Assembly: GCA_031273385.1 (NCBI GenBank) | Contig: JAISRY010000166.1 | Location: 1-27,194, forward strand | DNA: 27,194 nucleotides | Direction of reading: 5' to 3' | Source of the DNA: Tannerellaceae bacterium | GTDB lineage: Bacteria > Bacteroidota > Bacteroidia > Bacteroidales > Tannerellaceae | Shown: one piece after another, positions 8,603-16,745 of the stretch | Layout of the letters: every line of letters starts with the position of its first letter | Position numbering within the stretch: the stretch's first letter is position 1 | Made by a program: the position numbers and the translations under genes | The notes under the pieces: model-generated | The model's database searches: none | What the model was told of the DNA's origin: nothing | What the model saw: the letters and a program-made list of their open reading frames with translations, nothing else

Positions 8603-11600
8603 TTAATATTCCAATATAAGGCTAAACGTATAACTTCTGGGATTGGGATAGGCAAACCCGTCCATTCCGGCATCGGTATCCGACCCGCCTCCCGAGGAGA
8701 TTTCAGGGTCATATCCCTTGTATTTGGTGAACGTAAAGACGTTCTGGCAGCTTACGGCCAGCCGGATATCCGCAAAACGGGTCATCTTTTTGGTAAAGCG
8801 GTAGGCCAGGCTGAGATTTCTCACTTTGATATAGCTGCCATCCTGTATCCATTGGTCGGAATTGGGCCTTACCATATTGTTCAGGCTCGGCTTGGAGAAC
8901 TCCGCCCAGGGATTTTCCGGCGTCCAGCGGTTTTTCCCCTCACGCAACGTAATCGCCATCGAGTTGTCCAGAATATTCCCTGCCAGGGCATAAGTGAGAT
9001 TCAGGATGTCGCGCCCATGTACCCCCTCGAACAGCACGTTCAAATCCCAGTTCTTCCACGACAGGTGGTTGTTGAACCCCCATGTGAATGTAGGATTGCC
9101 ATTGCCGATGATCTGGTAATCTCCCTCGTCGTATTCGCCATTCCCGTTCAGGTCTTCATACCGGTAATCCCCCGGTTCCTGTCCTTGTGCCCTAGCGTCC
9201 ATCACATGTCCGCGTTGCCATATCCCCAGATACTTATACCCATAAATTGTCCCGATGGGGTGTCCCGGAAGAATGATAAACGGGCTGGATGGGAGTGTAG
9301 CGTATCCACCACCCCAGAGGCGTTCCTGTTCGCCGATGTCGATCACTTTGTTCCGGTTGTGGGAGCCGTTCAGGTTGAGGTCATACGACCACTCTTTGTT
9401 TTCGAACAGGAGATAATTGAGGTTGATTTCAACCCCCTTGTTTTCCACTTTTCCGATATTGGAGGGGATACTGCCTCCCCCGTTATAGATGGGTACACTC
9501 ACTCTGGAGAGCAATTCCTCCGTTTGCTTCATGTAGTAATCAAAGGCGATGGATAATTTACCTTGCAAAACGCTGACGTCCAATCCCAGATCGGTTTGTT
9601 TCGTCTCTTCCCATTGCAACGCTTCGTTTCCCGCGACTCCCGGTCCATATCCGGCATACCGCTGTGAACTGCCCCAAGTGTAAGAGGAGGACGACATGGG
9701 CGAAAGGGTGGCGTATGGGCTAATGGCCTGACTGCCGGTGATCCCCCAGCCGCCTCGTATCTTGAGATTGTCGAACATACCCGTCTCTTTCAGGAAAGCC
9801 TCTTCCGAAAGCCGCCAGCCTAACGCGAAAGAGGGGAAATAGCTGAATTGATTCCCCGGAGCGAATTTGGATGATCCGTCGGCGCGGTATGTGCCGGTGA
9901 AATAATACCGCGAACCATAATTGTAGGTCAGGCGGGTAAAAAAGGAGCGCATCGCCTCATTGCTGTAACTCGAACTTGCATCCTTTGTCTTCCCCACGCC
10001 CAGGTTGTACCATTTGACAGACGGCACCGACAGGTCTTCGCCGCTTGCACTGGCATCCTCATATTCGCTTTGGCTCTCTTCAAACCCCAACATGGCGGAC
10101 AACTGGTGCATGTTAGCAAATGTCTTACTGTAGGTCAGGAAAGCATTGACCAGCCATGATTTGTTTTCACTCGAACTTTGCGATGCATTGGCTATGTTGC
10201 CGTTCAGCGCTTTGTTGATGTAATACCGGCTTCCGCCCGTACCGAAACCCACAGACGCCTTTCCGTTAAACTCCAATCCGTCAATGATCTTGATCCTGAT
10301 ATTCCCCACCGCGCTCCCGTTATTTGCATACCGCGTATCCTCCACCGTGGTGAGCAATACAGGGTTCAGGGTTCTTGCCGAGAGCGGATCCAGCGCCTGA
10401 TACGTACCGTCTTCGTTGAACACCTTGGCCGTAGGCGCCCAGATCAACGCCGACTGAAGCGGGAGAGAGCCGAGATTCGCACCGTTTCCCAGATTGGGGT
10501 TCAGCGAACTGCTATGGTTGATACCCGCTTCGATCTGATAGGATATGCGGCTACTGAGTTCGACGTCTAATTTAGCTCCCAGCCCGTAACTTTCCGACGA
10601 GGTATTGATCATGATCCCATCCGTATGGTTGTAGGTCGGGGAGACGTAGTATTTCACCTTCTTATTTCCTCCGGTCAACGCCGCCTTGTAACTTTGCGTG
10701 ATCCCCGTCCTGAAGATCTCGTCTTGCCAGTCTGTCCCCCCGTGCTCCCTGTAATAGGCGATATCGGCGTCTGTAAAGGTGGCGACCCCACCCGGCACAG
10801 AGGTGGCGACCTGGTTCATAAATTCGGCATATTCCGCCGCCGCCATGATGTTGTATCTTCTGGGTACCTGGTCGAAAGAGATATTGGAATAGACCTTTAC
10901 TTCGCTCTTTCCTTCGCTTCCTCCTCTTTTAGTGGTCACGATGACGACGCCGTTGGCGCCTTTCGAGCCATAAATGGCTGTGGCGGAGGCATCTTTCAGT
11001 ATCTCGATGGATTCGATATCATAGAGGTCGGGCATACTGCCGTAGTTCCCGTCCACCACAATCAGCGGGTCGTTATTCCCCAGGATGGAATTAACGCCAC
11101 GTATACGGATGGTCGGCCCCGAACCCGGTGCACCGTTACCTCTTCGCACCACGACGCCCGGCGCACGTCCCTGCAAAACGGAGTTGACGGAAGATCCCGG
11201 CTGGTCAGAGAATGATTTGGCCGTTACGGAAGTGACCGCCCCTGTCAGGTCGGACTTCTTGACCGTCCCGTACCCGATCACAACCACCTCATCCAGGTCC
11301 GCCGTATCCTCTTCCAGCACAATGCGCAGGTGATCCGCCGCCCTTACCGTCTGTTTGATATACCCGATATAGGAGATTTCCAGTTCGGCTCCCACCGGCG
11401 CCTTCAACGTAAAACGCCCCTCCTGGTCGGTTACCGCTCCGGTGGAACCCCCTTTCACTTTCACGTTGACCCCCAAAAGCGGCTCGCCGTTTGCATCATA
11501 CACATATCCCGTGATTTCCCTGTCATCAAGAGGAGAAAGGATTTCCCCCGTAGCGCTCGCCAAGACAGATGCGGAAAGAAACAAGAAGAAGAAAAGACAT

Positions 11601-11617
11601 TTCAACCGAATTGTCAT
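8603..11617 (-). CDS. SusC/RagA-family TonB-dependent transporter (pair B)
   Basis: A 1004-residue paralogue of SusC-A and the first gene of the operon. An in-frame ATG at 11650 would put a hydrophilic MESRIPHTTNS before the signal peptide; 11617 (MTIRLKCLFFFLFLSASVLA) gives a proper signal peptide. Domains: carboxypeptidase-regulatory-like (about 34-101), TonB-box-like DEVVVIGYGTVKK (109-121), plug (about 122-230), then the barrel ending SYTFSLILEY. Differences from SusC-A cluster in probable loops, for example ASASGEDLSVP versus RGAGNDLSVP and GNGANLGSLPL versus GSGGDHMSLPL. A -7 box at 11686-11693 probably drives the whole operon. No SusR-like, hybrid two-component or ECF-sigma/anti-sigma regulator lies next to it in the window. 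Confidence 0.95.
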   Translation of the reverse strand: MTIRLKCLFFFLFLSASVLASATGEILSPLDDREITGYVYDANGEPLLGVNVKVKGGSTGAVTDQEGRFTLKAPVGAELEISYIGYIKQTVRAADHLRIVLEEDTADLDEVVVIGYGTVKKSDLTGAVTSVTAKSFSDQPGSSVNSVLQGRAPGVVVRRGNGAPGSGPTIRIRGVNSILGNNDPLIVVDGNYGSMPDLYDIESIEILKDASATAIYGSKGANGVVIVTTKRGGSEGKSEVKVYSNISFDQVPRRYNIMAAAEYAEFMNQVATSVPGGVATFTDADIAYYREHGGTDWQDEIFRTGITQSYKAALTGGNKKVKYYVSPTYNHTDGIMINTSSESYGLGAKLDVELSSRISYQIEAGINHSSSLNPNLGNGANLGSLPLQSALIWAPTAKVFNEDGTYQALDPLSARTLNPVLLTTVEDTRYANNGSAVGNIRIKIIDGLEFNGKASVGFGTGGSRYYINKALNGNIANASQSSSENKSWLVNAFLTYSKTFANMHQLSAMLGFEESQSEYEDASASGEDLSVPSVKWYNLGVGKTKDASSSYSNEAMRSFFTRLTYNYGSRYYFTGTYRADGSSKFAPGNQFSYFPSFALGWRLSEEAFLKETGMFDNLKIRGGWGITGSQAISPYATLSPMSSSSYTWGSSQRYAGYGPGVAGNEALQWEETKQTDLGLDVSVLQGKLSIAFDYYMKQTEELLSRVSVPIYNGGGSIPSNIGKVENKGVEINLNYLLFENKEWSYDLNLNGSHNRNKVIDIGEQERLWGGGYATLPSSPFIILPGHPIGTIYGYKYLGIWQRGHVMDARAQGQEPGDYRYEDLNGNGEYDEGDYQIIGNGNPTFTWGFNNHLSWKNWDLNVLFEGVHGRDILNLTYALAGNILDNSMAITLREGKNRWTPENPWAEFSKPSLNNMVRPNSDQWIQDGSYIKVRNLSLAYRFTKKMTRFADIRLAVSCQNVFTFTKYKGYDPEISSGGGSDTDAGMDGFAYPNPRSYTFSLILEY

Positions 11618-11685
11618 TGAGTTAGTGGTGTGTGGTATTCGAGACTCCATACGATCAACGATAGTAAATTAGGTTTATATTGAAG

Positions 11686-11712
11686 CAAATGTAATAAAAA
11701 TAAGTAAACCAA
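11686..11712 (-). promoter_or_regulatory. Promoter of the SusCD operon
   Basis: The minus strand has TACATTTG at 11693-11686, a full match to the Bacteroidetes -7 consensus TAnnTTTG. A TTG at 11712-11710 lies 16 bases upstream, somewhat closer than the usual -33 distance. Transcription would start near 11679, giving a leader of about 60 bases before the ATG at 11617. Confidence 0.55.
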
Positions 11713-11805
11713 CTACCTAATGCCTATTTTTTTAAGAGAGAAAGCGTTTTTTCTATCTGCTCTTTCGCACTTTCCGGAGTATATCCAAATCCGGCTTTTT
11801 TTGAC

Positions 11806-11813
11806 TAACTTTG
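11806..11813 (+). promoter_or_regulatory. -7 promoter box of the AlbA_2-type gene
   Basis: TAACTTTG matches TAnnTTTG on the plus strand. A start near 11820 would leave a leader of about 30 bases before the ATG at 11850. No good -33 element is seen. This box and the SusC-B promoter lie back to back about 110 bases apart in an AT-rich divergent region. Confidence 0.5.
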
Positions 11814-11849
11814 GGGACTAATAAACAATCAGAATAAAAGAAGATCAAG

Positions 11850-13379
11850 ATGAATATAGGCAGAGTACAGGAATTACTCAAGAAACAAGAAGATATAAGG
11901 CTCGAATTTAAAAAGGCAAAGAAAGAGTTGCCGAATAATTTATTTGAGTCAATTTGTTCCATGCTAAATCGAGACGGAGGAGATATTCTTTTAGGTGTTG
12001 CCGACAATGGAACAATCGTTGGTGTAGATGAAGATAAAATATCAACAATGGTAACGAACTTGACAAATCTATCCAATAACAAACAAAAATTAGACCCTCC
12101 TTTTATTTTGTTTCCTCAAAAGTATGAAATAGATGGACAGTGGATCATACATATTCAAGTTCCAGCAAGTTCTCAAGTACATAAAACTGGCGAATTCATC
12201 TACGATAGAAGCAATGATGGCGATTTCAGGCTAACTCAAGCGCAGCAGATTGCTGATATCCACAATAGGAAGCGCAATTATTATACAGAGGGGATCATTT
12301 ATTCAGCTTTGAGGTTTGAAGATTTCAAGCCAGAATTATTCGAAAAAGCGAGAAATCTCATAAAGAGCAATAAATCCAATCATCCTTGGCTTGCATTGAA
12401 TGACAAACAGATGTTGGATATCGCAGGCTTCCGAAAACGGGATTTCCAGTCGGGACATGAAGGATATACATTGGCAGCTGCCTTATTATTTGGGAAAGAT
12501 GAAGTCATTCAGCAGATTATTCCTCATTATAAAATTGATGCAATGGTGAGGATTGAAAATGTGGAACGATACGATGACCGGGAATATATTCAAACCAACC
12601 TGATTGATGCCTATGATATGCTTATGAATTTTGTTGAAAAGCATTTACCTGACAGATTTTACATGAAAGGAGATCAGCGGATAAGTTTAAGAACAGTCAT
12701 ATTCAGAGAAGTCACAGCCAACATACTTGTTCATAGGGAGTATACCAACGCTTACCCATGCAAGTTTACTATTTTCTCAGATAGAGTTGAAACAGAAAAT
12801 GCAAATAATTCGAGAGGACATTTTAAAATAAACCCGACAGACTTCAGCCCATTCCCCAAGAATCCGACTATTACGAAATTTTTCATTCAATTAGGACGAG
12901 CCGAGGAACTCGGGTCAGGAGTGTTAAATGTTTCCAATTTCATAAAAGAATATTCCGGTGGAGGTGAAGCGGCTTTTATAGAGGATGATATATTTCGTAT
13001 AATTGTGCCTATCACCAAGATGCCAAGTACAACCGAAGCTACAAAAATTGATAGCGCTGAAAATGGTGCTGTAAATGGTGTTGATGGTGCTGTAAATCTT
13101 AATGATGCTCTTAATAACATTATAGATGATGCTATAGAAAAAGGAGTCATTCATAATTTGAGTAGAGCTATGAGAAATGGGGCTATTGATACGATGCGAA
13201 TTATATATACAAACAAAGAAGGAGTAAAGGCAAAAGACATTATTTCTCAGATAAGTAAATCACCATCTTCAGTTGATCGTTATTTAAGTATACTTCATAA
13301 AATTGGTCTGATAAAATTTGATGGTTCACCAAAATCAGGGAGGTATTCAGTAAATCAGGGATCCGCTCTAAGAAATTAG
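11850..13379 (+). CDS. AlbA_2 (Schlafen-type) and HATPase_c_4-like regulator
   Basis: A 509-residue cytoplasmic protein. An N-terminal AlbA_2/Schlafen-like domain (about 10-130) shows IRLEFKKAK (16-24) and the glycine-rich GGDILLGVADNG (43-54). The middle (about 283-356) has FREVTANILVHREYT and GRAEELGSGVLNV, typical of the HATPase_c_4-like half of such proteins. A linker with a repeated GAVN motif precedes a winged-helix-like C-terminus (KAKDIISQISKSPSSVDRYLSILHKIGLI). These proteins are usually annotated as putative transcriptional regulators or RecG-related ATP-binding proteins; biochemical roles are mostly unknown, and some occur with mobile or defence genes. The gene is clearly more AT-rich than the SusCD operon and the PLP-enzyme gene beside it, suggesting acquisition. 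It may or may not regulate the divergent operon. Confidence 0.85.
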   Translation: MNIGRVQELLKKQEDIRLEFKKAKKELPNNLFESICSMLNRDGGDILLGVADNGTIVGVDEDKISTMVTNLTNLSNNKQKLDPPFILFPQKYEIDGQWIIHIQVPASSQVHKTGEFIYDRSNDGDFRLTQAQQIADIHNRKRNYYTEGIIYSALRFEDFKPELFEKARNLIKSNKSNHPWLALNDKQMLDIAGFRKRDFQSGHEGYTLAAALLFGKDEVIQQIIPHYKIDAMVRIENVERYDDREYIQTNLIDAYDMLMNFVEKHLPDRFYMKGDQRISLRTVIFREVTANILVHREYTNAYPCKFTIFSDRVETENANNSRGHFKINPTDFSPFPKNPTITKFFIQLGRAEELGSGVLNVSNFIKEYSGGGEAAFIEDDIFRIIVPITKMPSTTEATKIDSAENGAVNGVDGAVNLNDALNNIIDDAIEKGVIHNLSRAMRNGAIDTMRIIYTNKEGVKAKDIISQISKSPSSVDRYLSILHKIGLIKFDGSPKSGRYSVNQGSALRN

Positions 13380-13464
13380 TACGGAATAACATGACTTTTT
13401 ACATACTCCCCTGCCAAGGCGAATTATTTTCGACGGGCGGACAAGAGGCCTGCCAGGTACGTTT

Positions 13465-14700
13465 TCAATCTGATAACGCCTGCTTGATGTCGTCAAACAG
13501 GTCGTCCGCCGGTTCCAGACCGACAGAAAGACGGATGGTTTCTTCTTTGATGTCCATCTCCCTGCGCTGCTTGTCTCCAAACGTGCCATAGATTGTACTT
13601 GCCGGATGGATAATCAGCGACTTGTTATCAAACAGGTTAGTCGCACGGCGTATCATTTTCAGGTTGTTAATCAGACGGAAACAAGCCTCGCGCGAAGGTA
13701 AGTCAAACGTCAGCATCGCGCCGGGATATGCCCCGAACTGCGCCCGACTGATTGCATAATAGGGGTTTTCTTCCAGTCCGGTATAATTGACGGAAACAAT
13801 CCCTTCCAGCGTTTGCAGCCGTTTTGCCAACGCCAAAGCGGTCGAAGCATAACGTTCGAAACGCAGTTGCAGCGTTTCCAACCCCAGCGACTGCATATAG
13901 GCGACCTGTGGCGTCATATAGGCGCCCATATTACGGTGGATCTCCCTGCGCAAGCGGGTGGTAAACGCCGTTTGGCCATATTGTCCATACCAGGCTTTCA
14001 ACACCTTCGAGCGGCTCCAGTCAAACGTGCCGTAATCCAGGATTAACCCGCCGACCGTCGTCGCTCCTCCCGAAATATACTTCGTGCTGGATACCACCTC
14101 GATATTCACGCCAAAGCGTTTGGCGTCGAACGAAGAAAAGGGCACAACCGTCGTATCGGCAATCAAAGGGACGCCGGCAGCCTGTCCGATAGCGGCCAAC
14201 GCGTTCAAATCAGCTATTTCCAATTGCGGATTGGTAATGACTTCAAGAAAGATCGCACACGTATGGTCATCCACCTTCGCACGTACCTCTTCCGGATTGG
14301 TCAGGTCGCAGAAACGCGCCTCCACGCCAAAAGCGGCCAACGTCCCTTTCAGGAACGAATAGGTGTTGCCGAACAGGTGGGGAGAGGTCACGATATTCGA
14401 ACCAGCATAAGCCACCGTCATCAACGTATTGCTGATCGCCGCCATTCCCGAGTTGAGGGCGGTCACGCTAAGGGCTTGCGTGACCAAGCGCACGCGGTCT
14501 TCGAAATAGTGCACGGTCGGATTGGTGATCCGGGAATAAAAATGATCCTGCGAGCGTCCGCAAAAGGCCTCTTCCATCGCTTCGGCCGTCTCAAACTCAA
14601 AGGCAACGGACTGGTATACCGGCATAGCTAATGCATGATAAGCGTCCGGTTTCGCATAGGGGGCGTGAAGCAATCGGGCTTCAAAATTAGTCGTATCCAT
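13465..14700 (-). CDS. PLP-dependent Cys/Met metabolism enzyme (cystathionine gamma-synthase / O-acetylhomoserine sulfhydrylase family)
   Basis: A 411-residue cytoplasmic enzyme of the Cys_Met_Meta_PP family. Visible family residues: YSRITNPT (55-62, cofactor phosphate contact), the aspartate in LIADTT (Asp182, expected to pair with the pyridine nitrogen) and the Schiff-base lysine in VSSTKYISGG (Lys207). The family makes or breaks gamma-substituted amino acids in methionine and cysteine metabolism; the exact substrate (O-acetyl- or O-succinylhomoserine, or methionine gamma-lyase) cannot be told from sequence. A longer reading from a TTG at 14715 would overlap dnaJ; the ATG at 14700, 7 bases after the dnaJ stop, is preferred. 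Likely co-transcribed with grpE and dnaJ. No terminator was recognised downstream. Confidence 0.9.
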   Translation of the reverse strand: MDTTNFEARLLHAPYAKPDAYHALAMPVYQSVAFEFETAEAMEEAFCGRSQDHFYSRITNPTVHYFEDRVRLVTQALSVTALNSGMAAISNTLMTVAYAGSNIVTSPHLFGNTYSFLKGTLAAFGVEARFCDLTNPEEVRAKVDDHTCAIFLEVITNPQLEIADLNALAAIGQAAGVPLIADTTVVPFSSFDAKRFGVNIEVVSSTKYISGGATTVGGLILDYGTFDWSRSKVLKAWYGQYGQTAFTTRLRREIHRNMGAYMTPQVAYMQSLGLETLQLRFERYASTALALAKRLQTLEGIVSVNYTGLEENPYYAISRAQFGAYPGAMLTFDLPSREACFRLINNLKMIRRATNLFDNKSLIIHPASTIYGTFGDKQRREMDIKEETIRLSVGLEPADDLFDDIKQALSD

Positions 14701-14707
14701 CTCAAAT

Positions 14708-15862
14708 TTAATCAAACATGTTTCTGAACTTACTGAAAATCTTCTCCTTCATTGACTTTTTAGGTTGGAAATTAGGAGAATTTTCCAGTCCGCTCAAGGT
14801 CGCCTTTTCCGATTCGGAAAGTGTCTCGGGAATATATACGCTTACGTTGACCAGCAGGTCGCCCGTACCATAATTATGGACGGATGGCAACCCTTTGTTT
14901 CGCAAACGCAACACTTTGCCGGGCTGCGTACCCGGTTCTATCTTCACTTTTGCCTTGCCGTCGATGGTCGGCACCTCCACTTCTCCGCCCAGCGCGGCTT
15001 GCGGAACGCTCAGCAAAAGACTGTACAACAAATCGTTATCATCACGGATCAGCTCAGGATGCGGCTCTTCTTCAATCAGGATAAGCAGATCCCCGTTCAC
15101 GCCTCCATGCCTGGCAGCATTTCCTTTCCCGCTCATCGAGAGCTGCATCCCCTCGCCTACACCGGCCGGGATACTGATCGTGATAATTTCGTCGTCGCGT
15201 ACGATGCCTTCGCCGCTACAGGCCGGGCATTTTTTGGTAATGACCGTGCCTTCGCCGTTACATGTAGGGCAGGTCGTTTGCGTCTGCATCTGTCCGAGGA
15301 ATGTATTGGTGACACGGGTAACGACCCCGTTGCCATGACACGTTTCGCAGGTTTTGGTACTGTTTGCGCCTTCTGCGCCGCTACCCTGGCAGGTGCGGCA
15401 TGTCACGGCCTTTTTTACCTTGATTTTCTTATCGACGCCTTTCGCTATTTCGCTTAGGTTCAGCTTCACTTTCACGCGCAGGTCTGACCCCCTGTTCACC
15501 CTGCGTCCGCCGCGTGAAGAGCCGAAACCGCCGAAGCCGCTAAAGCCGCCGAAATGCCCGCCGAAAATATCGCCGAATTGTGAGAAGATATCATCCATAC
15601 TCATCCCGCCGCCATAGCCTCCGGAAGATGATGCGCCGCCTACGCCGGCATGTCCGAATTGGTCATAGCGTTGCCGTTTTTGCGTATCGCTTAATACGTC
15701 ATACGCTTCGGCAGCCTCTTTAAACTTCTCTTCGGCGGCTTTATCCCCGGGATTTTTATCCGGGTGATATTCTATGGCCTTTTTACGATAGGCCTTTTTA
15801 ATTTCTTCGGCCGTAGCCGTTTTCCCAACGCCTAATATCTCATAATAATCTCTTTTTGCCAT
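14708..15862 (-). CDS. dnaJ: Chaperone protein DnaJ (Hsp40)
   Basis: The 384-residue cochaperone delivers unfolded substrates to DnaK and stimulates its ATPase. All canonical parts are present: a J domain with HPD at 33-35, a Gly/Phe-rich region with GGYGGG and [11 protein letters not shown], four zinc-binding CxxCxGxG repeats ([32 protein letters not shown]), and the C-terminal substrate-binding domains ending in [14 protein letters not shown]. Length is normal. It starts 26 bases after grpE and is followed after 7 bases by the PLP enzyme, so the three genes form one operon. Confidence 0.98.
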   Translation of the reverse strand: MAKRDYYEILGVGKTATAEEIKKAYRKKAIEYHPDKNPGDKAAEEKFKEAAEAYDVLSDTQKRQRYDQFGHAGVGGASSSGGYGGGMSMDDIFSQFGDIFGGHFGGFSGFGGFGSSRGGRRVNRGSDLRVKVKLNLSEIAKGVDKKIKVKKAVTCRTCQGSGAEGANSTKTCETCHGNGVVTRVTNTFLGQMQTQTTCPTCNGEGTVITKKCPACSGEGIVRDDEIITISIPAGVGEGMQLSMSGKGNAARHGGVNGDLLILIEEEPHPELIRDDNDLLYSLLLSVPQAALGGEVEVPTIDGKAKVKIEPGTQPGKVLRLRNKGLPSVHNYGTGDLLVNVSVYIPETLSESEKATLSGLENSPNFQPKKSMKEKIFSKFRNMFD

Positions 15863-15888
15863 CTTTGCTATTTGTTATGTATGCCTCT

Positions 15889-16476
15889 TTATTCTCCGAC
15901 GACGACTTTGCCATGGCGGATCACCTTATCATATAACGTATATCCCCTTTGGACGCAATCCAGTACCTTACCCTTCATCTCTTCATCCGGTGCAGGTACA
16001 ATGGCTATCGCCTCGAACATCTCGACGTCAAACGGTTTGCCGTCCGCATCTATCGGTTTCACACCCTGCTGCGACAGGTAACCCATGAATTTATTATAGA
16101 TCAGATCCACTCCTTCCGCCACAACCGCGATATCATCCGATGCCCGGATATTTTGTAATGCCCGTTCAAAATCGTCTATCACCGGCAGGAGGTTACGCAA
16201 CGCCGACTCGCCACCGCTTTTGATCAGGTCTGCTTTCTCGCGCAACGTCCGCTTCCTGTAATTGTCGAACTCCGCCATCAGCCGCAGGTGTGAATCGTTC
16301 AGTTCGTCATATTTTTTCTGTAACACGCCCAGTTCATCCGCCACATTGTCACTTTGTCCGAAATCTTCTGCCGCAACGTCTTGTTCATCCTGCAAATTTG
16401 TCGCATCTTCACTTCTCAAGCATCCTTCCTGTCCGCTTAATTCTTTTTCTTCGCTATGATCAACCATATCCGTCAT
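15889..16476 (-). CDS. grpE: GrpE, DnaK nucleotide exchange factor
   Basis: The 195-residue protein has the GrpE layout: an acidic disordered N-terminus, a long coiled coil (about 45-90, LGVLQKKYDELNDSHLRLMAEFDNYRKRT), the LLPVIDDFERAL helix and the C-terminal beta domain with GVKPIDADGKPFDVEMFEAIA and VLDCVQRGYTLYDKVIRHGKV. It releases ADP from DnaK. It is the first gene of the grpE-dnaJ-PLP enzyme operon, preceded by a -7 box about 37 bases upstream. dnaK is not in the window. Confidence 0.98.
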   Translation of the reverse strand: MTDMVDHSEEKELSGQEGCLRSEDATNLQDEQDVAAEDFGQSDNVADELGVLQKKYDELNDSHLRLMAEFDNYRKRTLREKADLIKSGGESALRNLLPVIDDFERALQNIRASDDIAVVAEGVDLIYNKFMGYLSQQGVKPIDADGKPFDVEMFEAIAIVPAPDEEMKGKVLDCVQRGYTLYDKVIRHGKVVVGE

Positions 16477-16512
16477 ATCTATTAATTCACGCTTTAATCC
16501 TTATTTCGCGCA

Positions 16513-16520
16513 CAAAGTTA
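16513..16520 (-). promoter_or_regulatory. -7 promoter box of the grpE-dnaJ operon
   Basis: The minus strand reads TAACTTTG (TAnnTTTG). Transcription would begin near 16506, with a leader of about 30 bases to the grpE ATG. A good -33 TTG is absent (TGG is the nearest). No CIRCE-type inverted repeat was seen. The rest of the 269-base gap up to 16745 holds nothing recognisable. Confidence 0.5.
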
Positions 16521-16745
16521 AGGAAACATTCCGGTTATCCACCCTTTTGCACACACTCTTCTCCTATCAAATATGTTGCCAATGATTTCACTCCACTGGA
16601 AATTCTTACCAGAACCACGAAAGAGAACGAAAGGATGGAAAGAGGGAAAGTATATCTCCCATATGAAATATAAAATGGGGACAGACAAACTGGATTAATG
16701 ATTGTTTTTTAGCGAGAATACCTCCTCTTATATTTTCAACGTCGG

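Larger units (their letters stand above)
2270..11617 (-). repeat. Tandem duplication of a SusC-SusD gene pair
   Basis: The segments 2270-6963 (pair A) and 6950-11617 (pair B) each hold a SusC gene followed by a SusD gene with nearly the same spacing. The proteins align almost without gaps and look about four-fifths or more identical by eye. The junction around each SusC stop codon is also conserved at DNA level (AATATAAGGCTAAA...). Most differences sit in short clusters. Confidence 0.9.

Noticed and set aside
14700..14715. Start of the PLP enzyme at TTG 14715
   Set aside because: It would overlap the dnaJ stop by 8 bases and adds only five residues; ATG 14700 gives a normal start.
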